Under the pieces are notes generated by a model. That model had not been told where the DNA came from and did not search any database. It saw only the letters and a program-made list of their open reading frames with translations. From Cognatilysobacter xinjiangensis (GTDB lineage Bacteria > Pseudomonadota > Gammaproteobacteria > Xanthomonadales > Xanthomonadaceae), in NCBI RefSeq assembly GCF_014651995.1, contig NZ_BMXY01000001.1:124001-188000 (forward strand): 64,000 bases of DNA. Direction: 5' to 3'. This document shows positions 18,611-29,368 of this stretch, one piece after another. The position numbers and the translations under genes are program-made. Each line of letters opens with the position of its first letter. Position 1 is the stretch's first letter.

Positions 18611-19882
18611 ATGCCGCACGGGCTTCCCCGGAAAATCAAGGTCGCGTTCATCATCCAGGCTCTCATCGCGAGCCTGGTGATGGCGCTCGGCATCGCCTGC
18701 ACGGAGCTCGGCGTCCGGCAGGTGCTGCTGCGCGAGCGCCTGGCCGACGAGGCCCGGGTCGCCTGGGAGGAAGCCGGCTCGGGTGCCACGCTGCCGTACA
18801 ACTCGCGCATGTCCAGCTACTTCGTGGCCGCCGATGCGCCGGTCACGGGTCTGCCGGCCCAGCTGAGAGCGCTGGCGCCGGGCTACCACATCCCGTGGTG
18901 GGGCGGCCCGGCGGTAATCGTCGACCGCCGCTCCGCCGGCACCGTCTATGTGAGCCTCAATCCGCGCTTCACCGATGACGCCGTGTTCTGGACCGGCGGC
19001 CTGAGCCTGCTGCTGGCGCTGCTGGCGACCTATCTCGCGGCCTGGATGACCTACCGGATCTCGCGCCGCATGGTGGCGCCGGTGAGCTGGCTCGCCGGGA
19101 TCGTCGCGCGCTGGGATCCCCTCGCGCCGGATGCCGCCGCGCTCGCGCCGCAGAACCTGCCGGTGGATTCCGGGCTGGAGGTGCGTCGACTTGCGCATGC
19201 GTTGCGCGGCATGGCCACGCGCGTGGGCGAGTTCGTCGACCGCGAGCGCCGCTTCACCCGCGACGCCAGCCACGAGCTGCGCACGCCGCTCACGGTGATC
19301 CGCGTGGCCTCCGACATCATGGCCGGCGACCCGGAGATCCCCGAGCGCTCGCGCCGCGCGGTCGGCCGGATCCAACGCGCGGGCCACGACATGCAGGCGG
19401 TGATCGACGCCTTCTTCATCCTCGCCCGCGACGCCGAGATCGACGCCGAGAGCGAGCGCTTCGACATCCACGAGGTGGTCGACGACGAGGTCGAGCTTGC
19501 GCGCACGCTCCTCGGAACGAAGCCGGTCGAGATCGCGGTGCGTGACGACGGCGGCGGCGTGATCGACGCGCCGCGCCGCGTGCTCTCGCTGATGGTCGGC
19601 AACCTGCTCAGCAACGCCGTGCGCTTCACCGAGCGCGGGCGCGTCGAGGTGGTGCTGGCCCCGGATCGCATCGAGGTGCGCGACACCGGCGTCGGTATGT
19701 CCCGCGAGACGCTGGCCAAGGCCTTCGACGCGTTCTACCGCCACGACCGCGACGGCGGTGGCGAGGGCATGGGCATCGGCCTGTCCATCGTGCGCCGGCT
19801 GGGCGAGCGGTTCGGCTGGCCGGTCGAGCTCGAGAGCGCGCCCGGCGAAGGCACCACCGCGATCATCCGCTTCCGTCGCTGA
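18611..19882 (+). CDS. Membrane sensor histidine kinase
   Basis: 423 residues, partner of the upstream regulator. TM1 about residues 10-32, a short periplasmic domain of about 95 residues, TM2 about 135-157 (WTGGLSLLLALLATYLAAWM), HAMP-like linker, then HisKA with His221 in RDASHELRTPLTVIRVASD, and a HATPase domain with NLLSNAVRFTERG, DTGVGM and a Gly-rich lid GGGEGMGIGLSIVRRLGERF. The family cannot be narrowed from sequence alone; the small sensor domain has no motif I recognise. Start ATG 18611 follows the regulator stop by 12 bases. Confidence 0.92.
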   Translation: MPHGLPRKIKVAFIIQALIASLVMALGIACTELGVRQVLLRERLADEARVAWEEAGSGATLPYNSRMSSYFVAADAPVTGLPAQLRALAPGYHIPWWGGPAVIVDRRSAGTVYVSLNPRFTDDAVFWTGGLSLLLALLATYLAAWMTYRISRRMVAPVSWLAGIVARWDPLAPDAAALAPQNLPVDSGLEVRRLAHALRGMATRVGEFVDRERRFTRDASHELRTPLTVIRVASDIMAGDPEIPERSRRAVGRIQRAGHDMQAVIDAFFILARDAEIDAESERFDIHEVVDDEVELARTLLGTKPVEIAVRDDGGGVIDAPRRVLSLMVGNLLSNAVRFTERGRVEVVLAPDRIEVRDTGVGMSRETLAKAFDAFYRHDRDGGGEGMGIGLSIVRRLGERFGWPVELESAPGEGTTAIIRFRR

Positions 19883-19958
19883 GCTCCTGTCAACGGAACG
19901 CGCATCGGTGCGTTCATATCGTTGACGCATTTCCGCATTCCGAATCCGACGATCCCGC

Positions 19959-21502
19959 ATGAGCCGACCCGGTTCTTCCGTTCCCCGTCCCGCGCGCCGC
20001 CGCGGCCCCCTCCTGATCGCCGCTGTTGCCCTGATCGCGTTGGGCGGCCTGTGGTACTGGAAATCGCACAAGGCCGCGGCGGACGACGCCGGCGGCTACC
20101 GCACGGCGCGCGTCGAGCAGGGCGACATCCGCGTGGTGATCTCCTCTACCGGCCAGCTGAGCGCGATCTCGACCGTCGTGGTGGGTTCGGAAGTCTCCGG
20201 CCGCGTGACCGACGTACTGGTCGACTTCAACGACCGCGTGACCAAGGGCCAGGTGCTCGCGCGCCTGGATCCCAGCACCTATGAGGCGCAGATCGCGCAG
20301 GGCAACGCGGCGATCGGCGCGGCGCAGGCCAATTCCGTCGAAGCCGCGGCCGCGCTGCGCAACGCCGAGCTCGACTACCAGCGCAAGGCCGCACTCGGCC
20401 GCGACAAGCTCGTCGCGCAGGCCGACGTCGACCTCGCGCGCGCAACGCTCGAGCGCGCGCGCGCGGCGCTGATCGCCAGCCGCGCGCAGATCGCGCAGCA
20501 GCAGGCCGGCACGCGCACGGCGCGCCTCAACGTCGGCCGCAGCGAGATCCGCTCGCCGGTCGATGGCGTGGTTCTGACGCGAACCGTCGAGCCCGGCCAG
20601 ACGGTGGCCGCGAGCCTGCAGGCGCCCGAGCTGTTCAAGCTGGCGGAAGACCTGTCGAAGATGAAGATCGAGCTGGCCGTCGACGAGGCCGACATCGGCC
20701 AGGTGCGCGTCGGCCAGCGCGCCACGTTCACCGTCGACGCCTTCCCGGACCGCCGCTTCAACGGCGAGGTCTCGCAGGTGCGGCTGTCGGCGACGACGAC
20801 CAACAACGTCGTGACCTATCCGGTGGTGATCGAGGTCGACAACCAGGACGGCAAGCTGCTGCCCGGCATGACCGCGAACGCGGAGATCGAGGTCAGCAAC
20901 CGCAGCGGCGTGCTGCGCGTGGCCAATGCCGCGCTGCGCTACAAGCCCAGCGACGAGGAAGCCGCCGCGCTGCAGGCGCAGGCCGGCCAGCCCCCGCAGG
21001 GTGCCGCCGGTGGCCGCATGGGCATGGCCGACGACCTGCAGAAGCTGGCGACGTCGCTGGATCTCACCGCACCGCAGCGCGAGGCTTTCGACGCGGCGAT
21101 CAAGGAGATGCGCGATCGCATGCAGGCGCGGCAGGCGCAGGCGGGCGCGCAGGCGCAAGGCGGTAATCGCCTCTTTGGCGGCGGCCCGGGCGGCCCTGGC
21201 GGTGGCGCGCGTGGCGGCGCGGGCGGGCAGAACGTGGGCGCGATGCGCCAGCGCATGGCCGAACGCATGGCGCAGCAGTTCGCCGCGTTCCGCGCCACCC
21301 TGAATCCCGCGCAGCAGCAGGCCTGGGATCGCGGGCTCGACGAGATGGCGGCTGCGCGCCGCGCCCCGCTGTACGTGCTGGACGCGGGCAAGCCGAAGAT
21401 GGTGATGGTGCGCCTCGGCGCGAGCGACGGCTCGTACACCGAGGTCTCCGGCACCATCAAGGCGGGCGACACGGTGATCACCGGCGTGGAGCGCAAGGCG
21501 AA

Positions 21503-21506
<4 letters not shown>
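19959..21506 (+). CDS. MacA-like periplasmic adaptor with LTxxQ-containing insertion
   Basis: Membrane fusion protein of a tripartite ABC exporter, 515 residues (MacA-type proteins are usually near 370-420). N-terminal membrane anchor about residues 17-34, lipoyl half with VVVGSEVSGRVTDVLVDFND, a coiled-coil hairpin about 105-190, second lipoyl half SEIRSPVDGVVLTRTVEPGQ, beta barrel, then the membrane-proximal domain. That domain is split: VANAALRYKPSDE (about 321-333) and APLYVLDAGKPKMVMVRLG (from 469) are separated by about 135 residues. The insertion has LDLTAPQ (LTxxQ at 369-373), a Gly-rich stretch, and LNPAQ at 448-452, each followed by amphipathic helix. The stop overlaps the ATPase start (ATGA). 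Confidence 0.88.
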
Positions 21507-22245
<739 letters not shown>

Positions 22246-22249
<4 letters not shown>

Positions 22250-23478
22250 AGTTCACCGAAACCCTCCGCACCGCGACGTTCTCGCTGCGCGGTAACTGGC
22301 TGCGCAGTGCGCTGACTTCGCTCGGCGTGATCATCGGCATCGCCGCGGTCATCGTGATGGTGTCCGTCGGGCAGGGCACACAGGCGGAGATCGACAAGCT
22401 GGTGTCGGGCCTGGGCTCGAACCGGCTCGACATCAGTCCGGGCGCCGGTCGCGGCATGGGCGGCGTGCGCATGTCGTCGAGCTCGTTCTTCACGCTCACG
22501 GAGGACGATGCGACCGCGATCCGCGAGGAAGTGCCCGAGGTCGAGCGCGTCACCGGTACGCTGCGCGGCAGCACGCAGGTGGTGTTCGCCGAGAACAACA
22601 CGCAGTCGTCCTGGCAGGGCGTGCAGGAAGACTGGTTCGCGATCAACGGCTGGGAGCTGGCCGGTGGCGAAGGCTTTTCCGGTTCGGATTACTCGGGCGG
22701 CAAGTCGGTGATCCTCGGCGAGACCGTGCGTCGCGAGCTGTTCGGCGACGAGGAAGCCGTCGGCCAGACCGTGCGCCTCGGGCGCGTGCCGTTCACGGTC
22801 GCGGGCGTGCTCAAGTCGAAGGGACAGGGCGGCTTCGGCCAGGACCAGGACGATCTGGTCGTGGTGCCGCTGGAGACCGCGCGTCGCCGCCTGATGGGCG
22901 CGATGGGCCTGCCGGCCGGCGCGGTCATGCAGATCGCGGTGGGCGTGGCGGACGCGAAGGATCTCGACTACGCGCAGGGCGAAATCGAGGCGCTTCTGCG
23001 CCAGCGCCATCGCATCCAGCCGGGCGAGGAGGACGACTTCAGCGTGCGCAACATCGCCGAGGTGGTCGCCACGCGTACGCAGGCGACGCGGCTTATGTCG
23101 CTGCTGCTCGGTGCCGTCGCGAGCATTTCGCTGATCGTCGGCGGCATCGGCATCATGAACATCATGCTGGTCTCGGTGACCGAGCGCATCCGCGAGATCG
23201 GCCTGCGCATGGCGGTCGGTGCGGGGCCGCGCGACATCCAGCGCCAGTTCCTCGCCGAGGCGATGCTGATCTCGCTGATCGGTGGCGCGCTCGGGATCCT
23301 GATCGGCATCGGCGGTGCGCTCGCGGTCGAGAAGTTCGGCTCGCTGCCGGTGAAGCTCGACGGCAGCGTGATCCTGCTGGCCGCGGGTTTCTCGATCGCG
23401 ACGGGCCTGTTCTTCGGCTTCTACCCGGCGCGCAAGGCGTCGCGGCTGGATCCGATCGAGGCGCTGCGTTCGCAGTAG
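22246..23478 (+). CDS. MacB-type ABC transporter permease (FtsX-like)
   Basis: 410 residues with the MacB/FtsX layout: TM1 at about 21-43 (LTSLGVIIGIAAVIVMVSVG), a large periplasmic domain to about 280, then three C-terminal membrane helices (LLLGAVASISLIVGGIGIMN, a middle one with AMLISLIGGALGILIGIGGA, and ILLAAGFSIATGLFFGFYPA). The cytosolic coupling segment SVTERIREIGLRMAVGAGPR and the end PARKASRLDPIEALR are signatures of the family. Start ATG 22246 with GGAGGG six bases upstream; GTG 22228 is possible but less likely. Export substrate unknown. Confidence 0.93.
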
Positions 23479-23502
23479 GCGCAGGCGCACGGTCGGCAAA
23501 AA

Positions 23503-23532
23503 AAGGAAGGCGGCCCGAAGGCCGCCTTCCTT
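23503..23532. terminator. Strong terminator between the export operon and the S8 protease gene
   Basis: 13-base perfect stem (23503-23515 with 23520-23532) closed by a CGAA tetraloop. The left flank is a run of A's, giving a U-tract on the leftward transcript, so it mainly ends the protease message. On the rightward side the T-tract is weak. Confidence 0.85.
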
Positions 23533-23545
23533 CGTTACGACGCTA

Positions 23546-24733
<1,188 letters not shown>

Positions 24734-25100
24734 TGCTGCTCCATCAGTCTGTGAGGGGGAGTAGGCCGATCGGTCTGGAGGGCGGCCGTTGCGCCGGCGG
24801 GAACACGGCGCCGGGGGACAATCCAAACGATGGTTGAACGATGTCAACCAAAAGATGGCCGGGTTTGCTGGCCGAATGCGTTATATGACCGGGCTTCCGT
24901 CACGAGCGCCGGCCGCAAGTAACGGATCCATAAGGAGTTTCGGTCAGTTTGGCGCCCGTGGAAGTCATCTCGGATCAGTCAGTTACGTGATGGTCCCGTC
25001 AAGATCGATGTTGCGGTGCACCGTCGCGTTGCGGCCGTTCGACAGGTCGGGGCGAAGCGTCGGCCGCTATGCTCGGCGGGCGTCCAACCGAGGAAAGCTG
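24734..25100. other. Gene-free stretch between divergent protease and isoaspartyl-peptidase genes
   Basis: 367 bases with no credible coding frame and visibly more A/T than its surroundings. It holds the protease promoter candidate and palindrome listed separately. On the right side TATGCT at 25068-25073, 28 bases before the isoaspartyl-peptidase ATG, could be a -10 box, but no matching -35 is seen. I see no tRNA, small ORF with ribosome site, or strong terminator. Confidence 0.6.
24818..24850 (-). promoter_or_regulatory. S8 protease promoter with overlapping palindromic operator
   Basis: Minus strand: TTGACA (plus bases 24847-24842), 18 bases, then GATTGT (24823-24818), about 85 bases before the protease ATG. 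The -35 box lies within the inverted repeat TGGTTGA-N6-TCAACCA (24831-24850), so a bound dimer would block RNA polymerase. The factor is unknown. Confidence 0.45.
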
Positions 25101-26144
25101 ATGCGATTCGCGCCCCTTCTGCTGCTCGCTCTGGCGTCCGCCGCCGCCGCCGCCGCGCAGTCGCTCCCCGTCGCGGCTCCGGGCCGCACCGCGCTGGTCA
25201 TCCACGGCGGCGCAGGCTTCGTGCCGCAGGAATCGCTGACCGACGCCGACCGCAAGGAGATCGACGAGACCCTCAATCGCGCGCTCGACGCCGGCAACGC
25301 CGTGCTGCAGAAGGGCGGCCCGGCGCTGGACGCCGTGCAGGCGGCGATCCTGGTGCTGGAGGAGTCGCCGCGCTTCAACGCCGGCAAGGGCGCGGTGTTC
25401 AATGCGCGCGGCGGGCACGAACTCGATGCCGCGGTAATGGAAGGCCATACCCGGCGCGCCGGCGCGGTGGCGGGCGTCACCACGGTGCGCAATCCGATCC
25501 GGCTGGCGCGTGCGGTAATGGAGCGCAGCCCGCACGTGATGCTGGCCGGCGAGGGCGCGGAAGCCTTCGCCGATACACAGAAGGACATCGAACGCGTCCC
25601 CAACGGCTGGTTCGACACGCCGCACCGCCGTCGACAGCTCGAAGAGGCCCAGCGCAAGGAGCAGGCGCAGCGCGCTGCCGTTCGCGCACCCGGAGACGAC
25701 GGCAACGACGGCCGACGCTACCTCGGCACCGTGGGCGCGGTGGCGCTGGACCGCGACGGCCACATCGCTGCGGGCACCAGCACGGGCGGCATGACCAACA
25801 AGCGCTGGGGCCGCGTCGGTGACGCCCCGATCATCGGCGCCGGCACCTGGGCAGACGCCGGCTGCGGCGTTTCGGGCACGGGCTGGGGAGAGTTCTACAT
25901 CCGCGCCGGCGCCGCCCGCGACATCTGCGCCCGCGTCGAATACCGCGGCGAGACGCTGCAGGCGGCGGCGGACGAAGTGATCAACAAGGTGATCCCGGCG
26001 ATGGGCGGCGACGGCGGCGCGATCGCACTGGACATCGAGGGCAACATCGCGATGCCCTTCAACAGCGGCAGCATGTTCCGTGGCTGGATCCGCCCGGACG
26101 GCAGCCGCGGCGTGGCGATCCACGGGGAAGGCACGACGCGCTGA
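25101..26144 (+). CDS. Exported isoaspartyl peptidase / plant-type L-asparaginase
   Basis: N-terminal-nucleophile hydrolase, 347 residues, splitting isoaspartyl dipeptides and asparagine. Signal peptide about 1-19 (RFAPLLLLALASAAAAAAQ), unlike cytosolic E. coli IaaA, so a periplasmic role is likely. Seen: ALVIHGGAGFVP at the N-terminus, DAVQAAILVLEESPRFNAGK, LDAAVMEG, then the autoprocessing site LGTVGAVALDRDGHIAAGTS with nucleophile Thr210, and GDAPIIGAGTWADAGCGVS and GDGGAIALDIEGNIAMPFNS in the beta subunit. A charged loop about 180-205 precedes the cut site. Start ATG 25101 has AGGAAAG upstream. Confidence 0.92.
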   Translation: MRFAPLLLLALASAAAAAAQSLPVAAPGRTALVIHGGAGFVPQESLTDADRKEIDETLNRALDAGNAVLQKGGPALDAVQAAILVLEESPRFNAGKGAVFNARGGHELDAAVMEGHTRRAGAVAGVTTVRNPIRLARAVMERSPHVMLAGEGAEAFADTQKDIERVPNGWFDTPHRRRQLEEAQRKEQAQRAAVRAPGDDGNDGRRYLGTVGAVALDRDGHIAAGTSTGGMTNKRWGRVGDAPIIGAGTWADAGCGVSGTGWGEFYIRAGAARDICARVEYRGETLQAAADEVINKVIPAMGGDGGAIALDIEGNIAMPFNSGSMFRGWIRPDGSRGVAIHGEGTTR

Positions 26145-26327
26145 GGCAGGCTGCGACGCGGCCGGCACGCGATTGCGGGCCGCGGTCGCGGATCGGCCGA
26201 TCGACCGGCGGCGCCGGGAACGCCGCGTGCCACAATCCCGCACGGCGTGGACCGGGGATCCGCGCCGCCTCCCGCAGTCGCAGGACACGGCGGAGCCCCG
26301 GCCCGACCGTCGCCACGAGACACCGCC

Positions 26328-26720
26328 ATGGCCGACACCGTCGGGCACCTGCCGCGCCACCCGCTGCGCATCGTCAAGGCCGCCAAATGGTCGTTCCAGG
26401 GCCTGTGCGCGGCCTGGCGGCACGAGTCCTCGTTCCGCCTCGAGGTCTGGTTGTTCGTCGTGCTGGCGCCGCTGGCCTGGTGGCTCGGGCAGTCGGGCGT
26501 GGAGCGCGTGCTGCTGATCGGCTCGATGCTCGCGGTGATCGCCGTCGAGCTGCTCAATTCCTCGGTCGAGGCGGTGATCGAGCGCTATGGCGCCGAGTTC
26601 CACGAGCTCGCCGGACGCGCCAAGGACATGGGCTCGGCGGCGGTGTTCGTGATGATGCTCAACGTGCTCCTGACGTGGGGCGTGATCCTCCTCCCGCGCC
26701 TGATCGCTCCGGACGCGTAA
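26328..26720 (+). CDS. dgkA: Diacylglycerol kinase DgkA
   Basis: Small inner-membrane kinase that phosphorylates diacylglycerol, recycling lipid from membrane-derived oligosaccharide or lipid A modification. 130 residues, family size. An N-terminal amphipathic part (IVKAAKWSFQGLCAAWRHES) is followed by three membrane helices. Active-site motifs: SSFRLEVWLFV, AVELLNSSVEAVIERYG and EFHELAGRAKDMGSAAVFV, close to the E. coli protein. It is the only member of the trimeric DgkA family here. Start ATG 26328; terC-like gene 31 bases after the stop. Confidence 0.95.
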   Translation: MADTVGHLPRHPLRIVKAAKWSFQGLCAAWRHESSFRLEVWLFVVLAPLAWWLGQSGVERVLLIGSMLAVIAVELLNSSVEAVIERYGAEFHELAGRAKDMGSAAVFVMMLNVLLTWGVILLPRLIAPDA

Positions 26721-26751
26721 ACTGCGCGACCCCTGACCTGCGGATACGACC

Positions 26752-27483
26752 GTGATCGAGATGCTGCTCGACCCCCAGACCTGGATCACGCTGGTGACGC
26801 TGAGCGCGATCGAGATCGTGCTGGGCATCGACAATCTCGTCTTCATCTCCATCGCCGTCAGCAAGCTGCCGTACGCGCAGCGCGACCGCGCGCGCCGCTT
26901 CGGCATCGCGGTGGCCTGCATCACCCGTATCGCGCTGCTGCTCACGTTGGCCTGGCTCGCCGGACTCACCAGCGACCTGTTCCAGGTGTTCGGCAAGGGC
27001 GTCTCGGTCCGCGACCTGGTGCTGATCGTGGGCGGCCTGTTCCTGGTCGTGAAGGGCGTCGGCGAAATCCGCGACCTCATCGTCGGCGAGCCGGAAGAGG
27101 ACGACATCCACACCAGGCCGGCAGCCTCGTTCGGCATGGTCATCGCGCAGATCGCGGTCATCGACATCGTGTTCTCGCTCGACTCGGTGATCGCCGCCGT
27201 GGGTATGGCGAACCAGCGCGCGGTGATGGTCAGCGCGATCCTTCTCGCCGTCGGCGTGATGCTGCTGGCCTCCAAGCCGCTGGGCCGATTCATCGACGAG
27301 AACCCGACGATCAAGATGCTCGCGCTGGCCTTCATCGTGCTGGTCGGCGGCTACCTGGTGCTCGAAGGCTTCGACCTGCACATCTCGAAGGGCTACATCT
27401 ACGGCGCGATGGGCTTCTCGGCGGTGGTCGAGGTGCTGAACCTCGTCGCCCGCCGACGCGCCGCCCGTCGCCTCGCGGAGTAG
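26752..27483 (+). CDS. TerC-family integral membrane protein
   Basis: 243 residues, seven hydrophobic segments. The two family motifs are present: SAIEIVLGIDNLVFISIAVS at about 18-37 and IDIVFSLDSVIAAVGMAN at about 137-154, each with the conserved acidic residues in the membrane. TerC proteins are tied to metal-ion (notably manganese) efflux during protein secretion and to tellurite resistance; this shorter form resembles E. coli YgdQ. Start GTG 26752; ATG 26761 is possible. The 31-base gap to dgkA leaves no room for a manganese riboswitch. Confidence 0.9.
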   Translation: MIEMLLDPQTWITLVTLSAIEIVLGIDNLVFISIAVSKLPYAQRDRARRFGIAVACITRIALLLTLAWLAGLTSDLFQVFGKGVSVRDLVLIVGGLFLVVKGVGEIRDLIVGEPEEDDIHTRPAASFGMVIAQIAVIDIVFSLDSVIAAVGMANQRAVMVSAILLAVGVMLLASKPLGRFIDENPTIKMLALAFIVLVGGYLVLEGFDLHISKGYIYGAMGFSAVVEVLNLVARRRAARRLAE

Positions 27484-27567
27484 CGGGGCGCGCCGTCACG
27501 GCGTATTTATCGGTACAGCCGGTACGTTGACGCGCCGGCACCGCCGAAACGACGACCGAGGCCCGAC

Positions 27568-28296
27568 ATGCGCAAGACGCTCACCGCCCTGATGCTGCTG
27601 ATGCTCGCCACGCTGCTGAGCGGCTGCGGCTACAACACCATCCAGCAGAAGGACGAGGCGGTGAACGCCGCCTGGTCGCAGGTGCTCAACGTCTACAAGC
27701 GCCGCGCGGACCTCGTGCCCAACCTGGTCGCGACGGTGAAGGGCTACGCGAGCCACGAGGAGCGCGTGCTGACCGAGGTGACGGAAGCCCGCGCGCGCGT
27801 GGGCAGCATCAACGTCAATGCCGACGACCCGAACTCGCTGGCGCAGTTCCAGGCCGCGCAGACGCAGCTGCAGGGCGCACTGAGCCGCCTGCTGGTGGTC
27901 AGCGAGCAGTACCCGCAGCTCAAGGCCGACCAGAACTTCCTGCAGCTGCAGGCGCAGCTGGAAGGCACCGAGAACCGCATCGCGGTGGAGCGCCAGCGCT
28001 ACATCGGCACCGTGCAGGACTACAACACCTACATCCGCCAGTTCCCGACCAACATCACCGCGAAGATGTTCGGCTACAAGCCCCGCCCGAACTTCACCGT
28101 CGAGAACGAGGCGCAGATCTCCAGCGCGCCGACGGTGGACTTCGGCGCGCCGCCGGCCGCCGCGCCGCAGGCTCCGTCGGCCATGCCGCCCGCCACGGCG
28201 CCGCCGCAGCCGTCCAACGCTCCGCTGCAGCCGTCGACCGCACCCACGCCGGCGCCCGCACCGCCGACCAGCACGCCGCCGCAGACGCAGGGCTGA
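27568..28296 (+). CDS. LemA-family lipoprotein
   Basis: 242 residues. Signal with lipobox LLSGC (lipidated Cys20). The LemA core is clear: QKDEAVNAAWSQVLNVYKRR, ADLVPNLVATVKGYASHEER, LTEVTEARARVG, LLVVSEQYPQLKADQNFLQL, QLEGTENRIAVERQRY and YNTYIRQFPTNI. After about residue 180 comes a Pro/Ala-rich tail of some 60 residues (APPAAAPQAPSAMPPATAPP) not found in typical LemA proteins (about 190 residues), perhaps a periplasmic spacer. It heads a three-gene set with two TPM-domain genes, a common partnership. The function of LemA is not settled. Confidence 0.93.
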   Translation: MRKTLTALMLLMLATLLSGCGYNTIQQKDEAVNAAWSQVLNVYKRRADLVPNLVATVKGYASHEERVLTEVTEARARVGSINVNADDPNSLAQFQAAQTQLQGALSRLLVVSEQYPQLKADQNFLQLQAQLEGTENRIAVERQRYIGTVQDYNTYIRQFPTNITAKMFGYKPRPNFTVENEAQISSAPTVDFGAPPAAAPQAPSAMPPATAPPQPSNAPLQPSTAPTPAPAPPTSTPPQTQG

Positions 28297-28306
28297 CCGC
28301 GTCCCG

Positions 28307-29368
28307 ATGCGTCGCGGTCCGCACCTGCTGTTCGCCGTCGCGCTGGCGCTGCTGACGGCGCTGCCGATCGGCGCACAGGTGCTCGCACCCAGCACCGCGC
28401 CGCGCGAACTCGGCGGCGCGGCGCCCGCGACGACGCCTGCCGGAACACCCGCGGCGCAGCCGGCACCTGCGGCGATGCCCGCCACCGTGCCGGCATCGCC
28501 ACAGGCGACGATGCCCGCACCGGTGGCCGAGACGCCCGACGGCTTCGCACCGGTGCCGCCGCTGACCTCGCCGGTGGTCGACACCACCGGCACGCTGGAC
28601 GCGCAGTCGCGCCGCCAGCTCGAGCAGCAGGCACTCGCGCTGCAGCAGCGCAAGGGCGCCCAGTTGCAGATCCTCATGGTCCCGACCACGCGGCCCGAGG
28701 AGATCGAGGAGTACGCCGTACGCGCCTTCGAGCAGTACCGGCTCGGCCGCAAGAAGGTCGACGACGGCGTGCTGGTGGTGATCGCCAAGAACGACCGCCG
28801 TGCGCGCATCGAGGTCGGCTACGGCCTCGAAGGCCGGATCCCCGACGCGACCGCCATCCGCGTCATCAACGAGTACATGACGCCGCATTTCCGCCAGGGC
28901 GACTACGCGGGCGGGCTGGTCGAGGCCACGCGCGTCATCACCCAGCTGATCGACGAGGAGCCGCTGCCGCCGCCGATGGCGCAACCTTCGGCCTCGGGCG
29001 CGCGCCGCGGCGGCAATCCGTTGCTCGCGTTGATCGCGGCCTTCTTCGTCGCGCAGATGGCGCGCGGGCTGTTCGGCGGCGCTCCGGCATTGTTCCGCGG
29101 CATCGCCGGTGGGGTCGCGGCCGCCGCGGTGGCCGCGCTGCTGGCGGGCCTGCTGTTCGGCGCGATCGGTGGCCTGATCGGCTTCTTCCTCGGCCTGTCC
29201 GGTGGGCGGCGTGTCCGCTACGCGCGCGACGTCGGCCTCGGTGGCTGGTGGGGCGGCGGTGGATTCGGCGGTGGCGGTTTCGGAGGTGGCGGTGGCTTCG
29301 GCGGTGGAGGCGGCTGGGGCGGTGGAGGCGGCATGAGCGGAGGCGGCGGCGCCTCGGGGAGCTGGTGA
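28307..29368 (+). CDS. TPM-domain membrane protein, YgcG family
   Basis: 353 residues. Signal sequence at 1-24, then an Ala/Pro/Thr-rich stretch to about 85. TPM domain about 88-225: VVDTTGTLDAQSRRQLEQQA, GAQLQILMVPTTRPEEIEEY, RLGRKKVDDGVLVVIAKNDR, IEVGYGLEGRIPDATAIRVI. Two membrane helices follow at about 232-290, and the end is a Gly-rich tail with many GGGG, GFGGGG and GWGGGG units (from base 29240). This is the standard YgcG/TPM layout; the domain resembles a chloroplast PSII-repair phosphatase, but bacterial function is unproven. It starts 10 bases after lemA and overlaps the next gene by 1 base. Confidence 0.9.
   Translation: MRRGPHLLFAVALALLTALPIGAQVLAPSTAPRELGGAAPATTPAGTPAAQPAPAAMPATVPASPQATMPAPVAETPDGFAPVPPLTSPVVDTTGTLDAQSRRQLEQQALALQQRKGAQLQILMVPTTRPEEIEEYAVRAFEQYRLGRKKVDDGVLVVIAKNDRRARIEVGYGLEGRIPDATAIRVINEYMTPHFRQGDYAGGLVEATRVITQLIDEEPLPPPMAQPSASGARRGGNPLLALIAAFFVAQMARGLFGGAPALFRGIAGGVAAAAVAALLAGLLFGAIGGLIGFFLGLSGGRRVRYARDVGLGGWWGGGGFGGGGFGGGGGFGGGGGWGGGGGMSGGGGASGSW

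Noticed and set aside
26721-26751. Manganese (yybP-ykoY) riboswitch ahead of the terC-like gene
   Set aside because: The gap to dgkA is only 31 bases and has no suitable structure.
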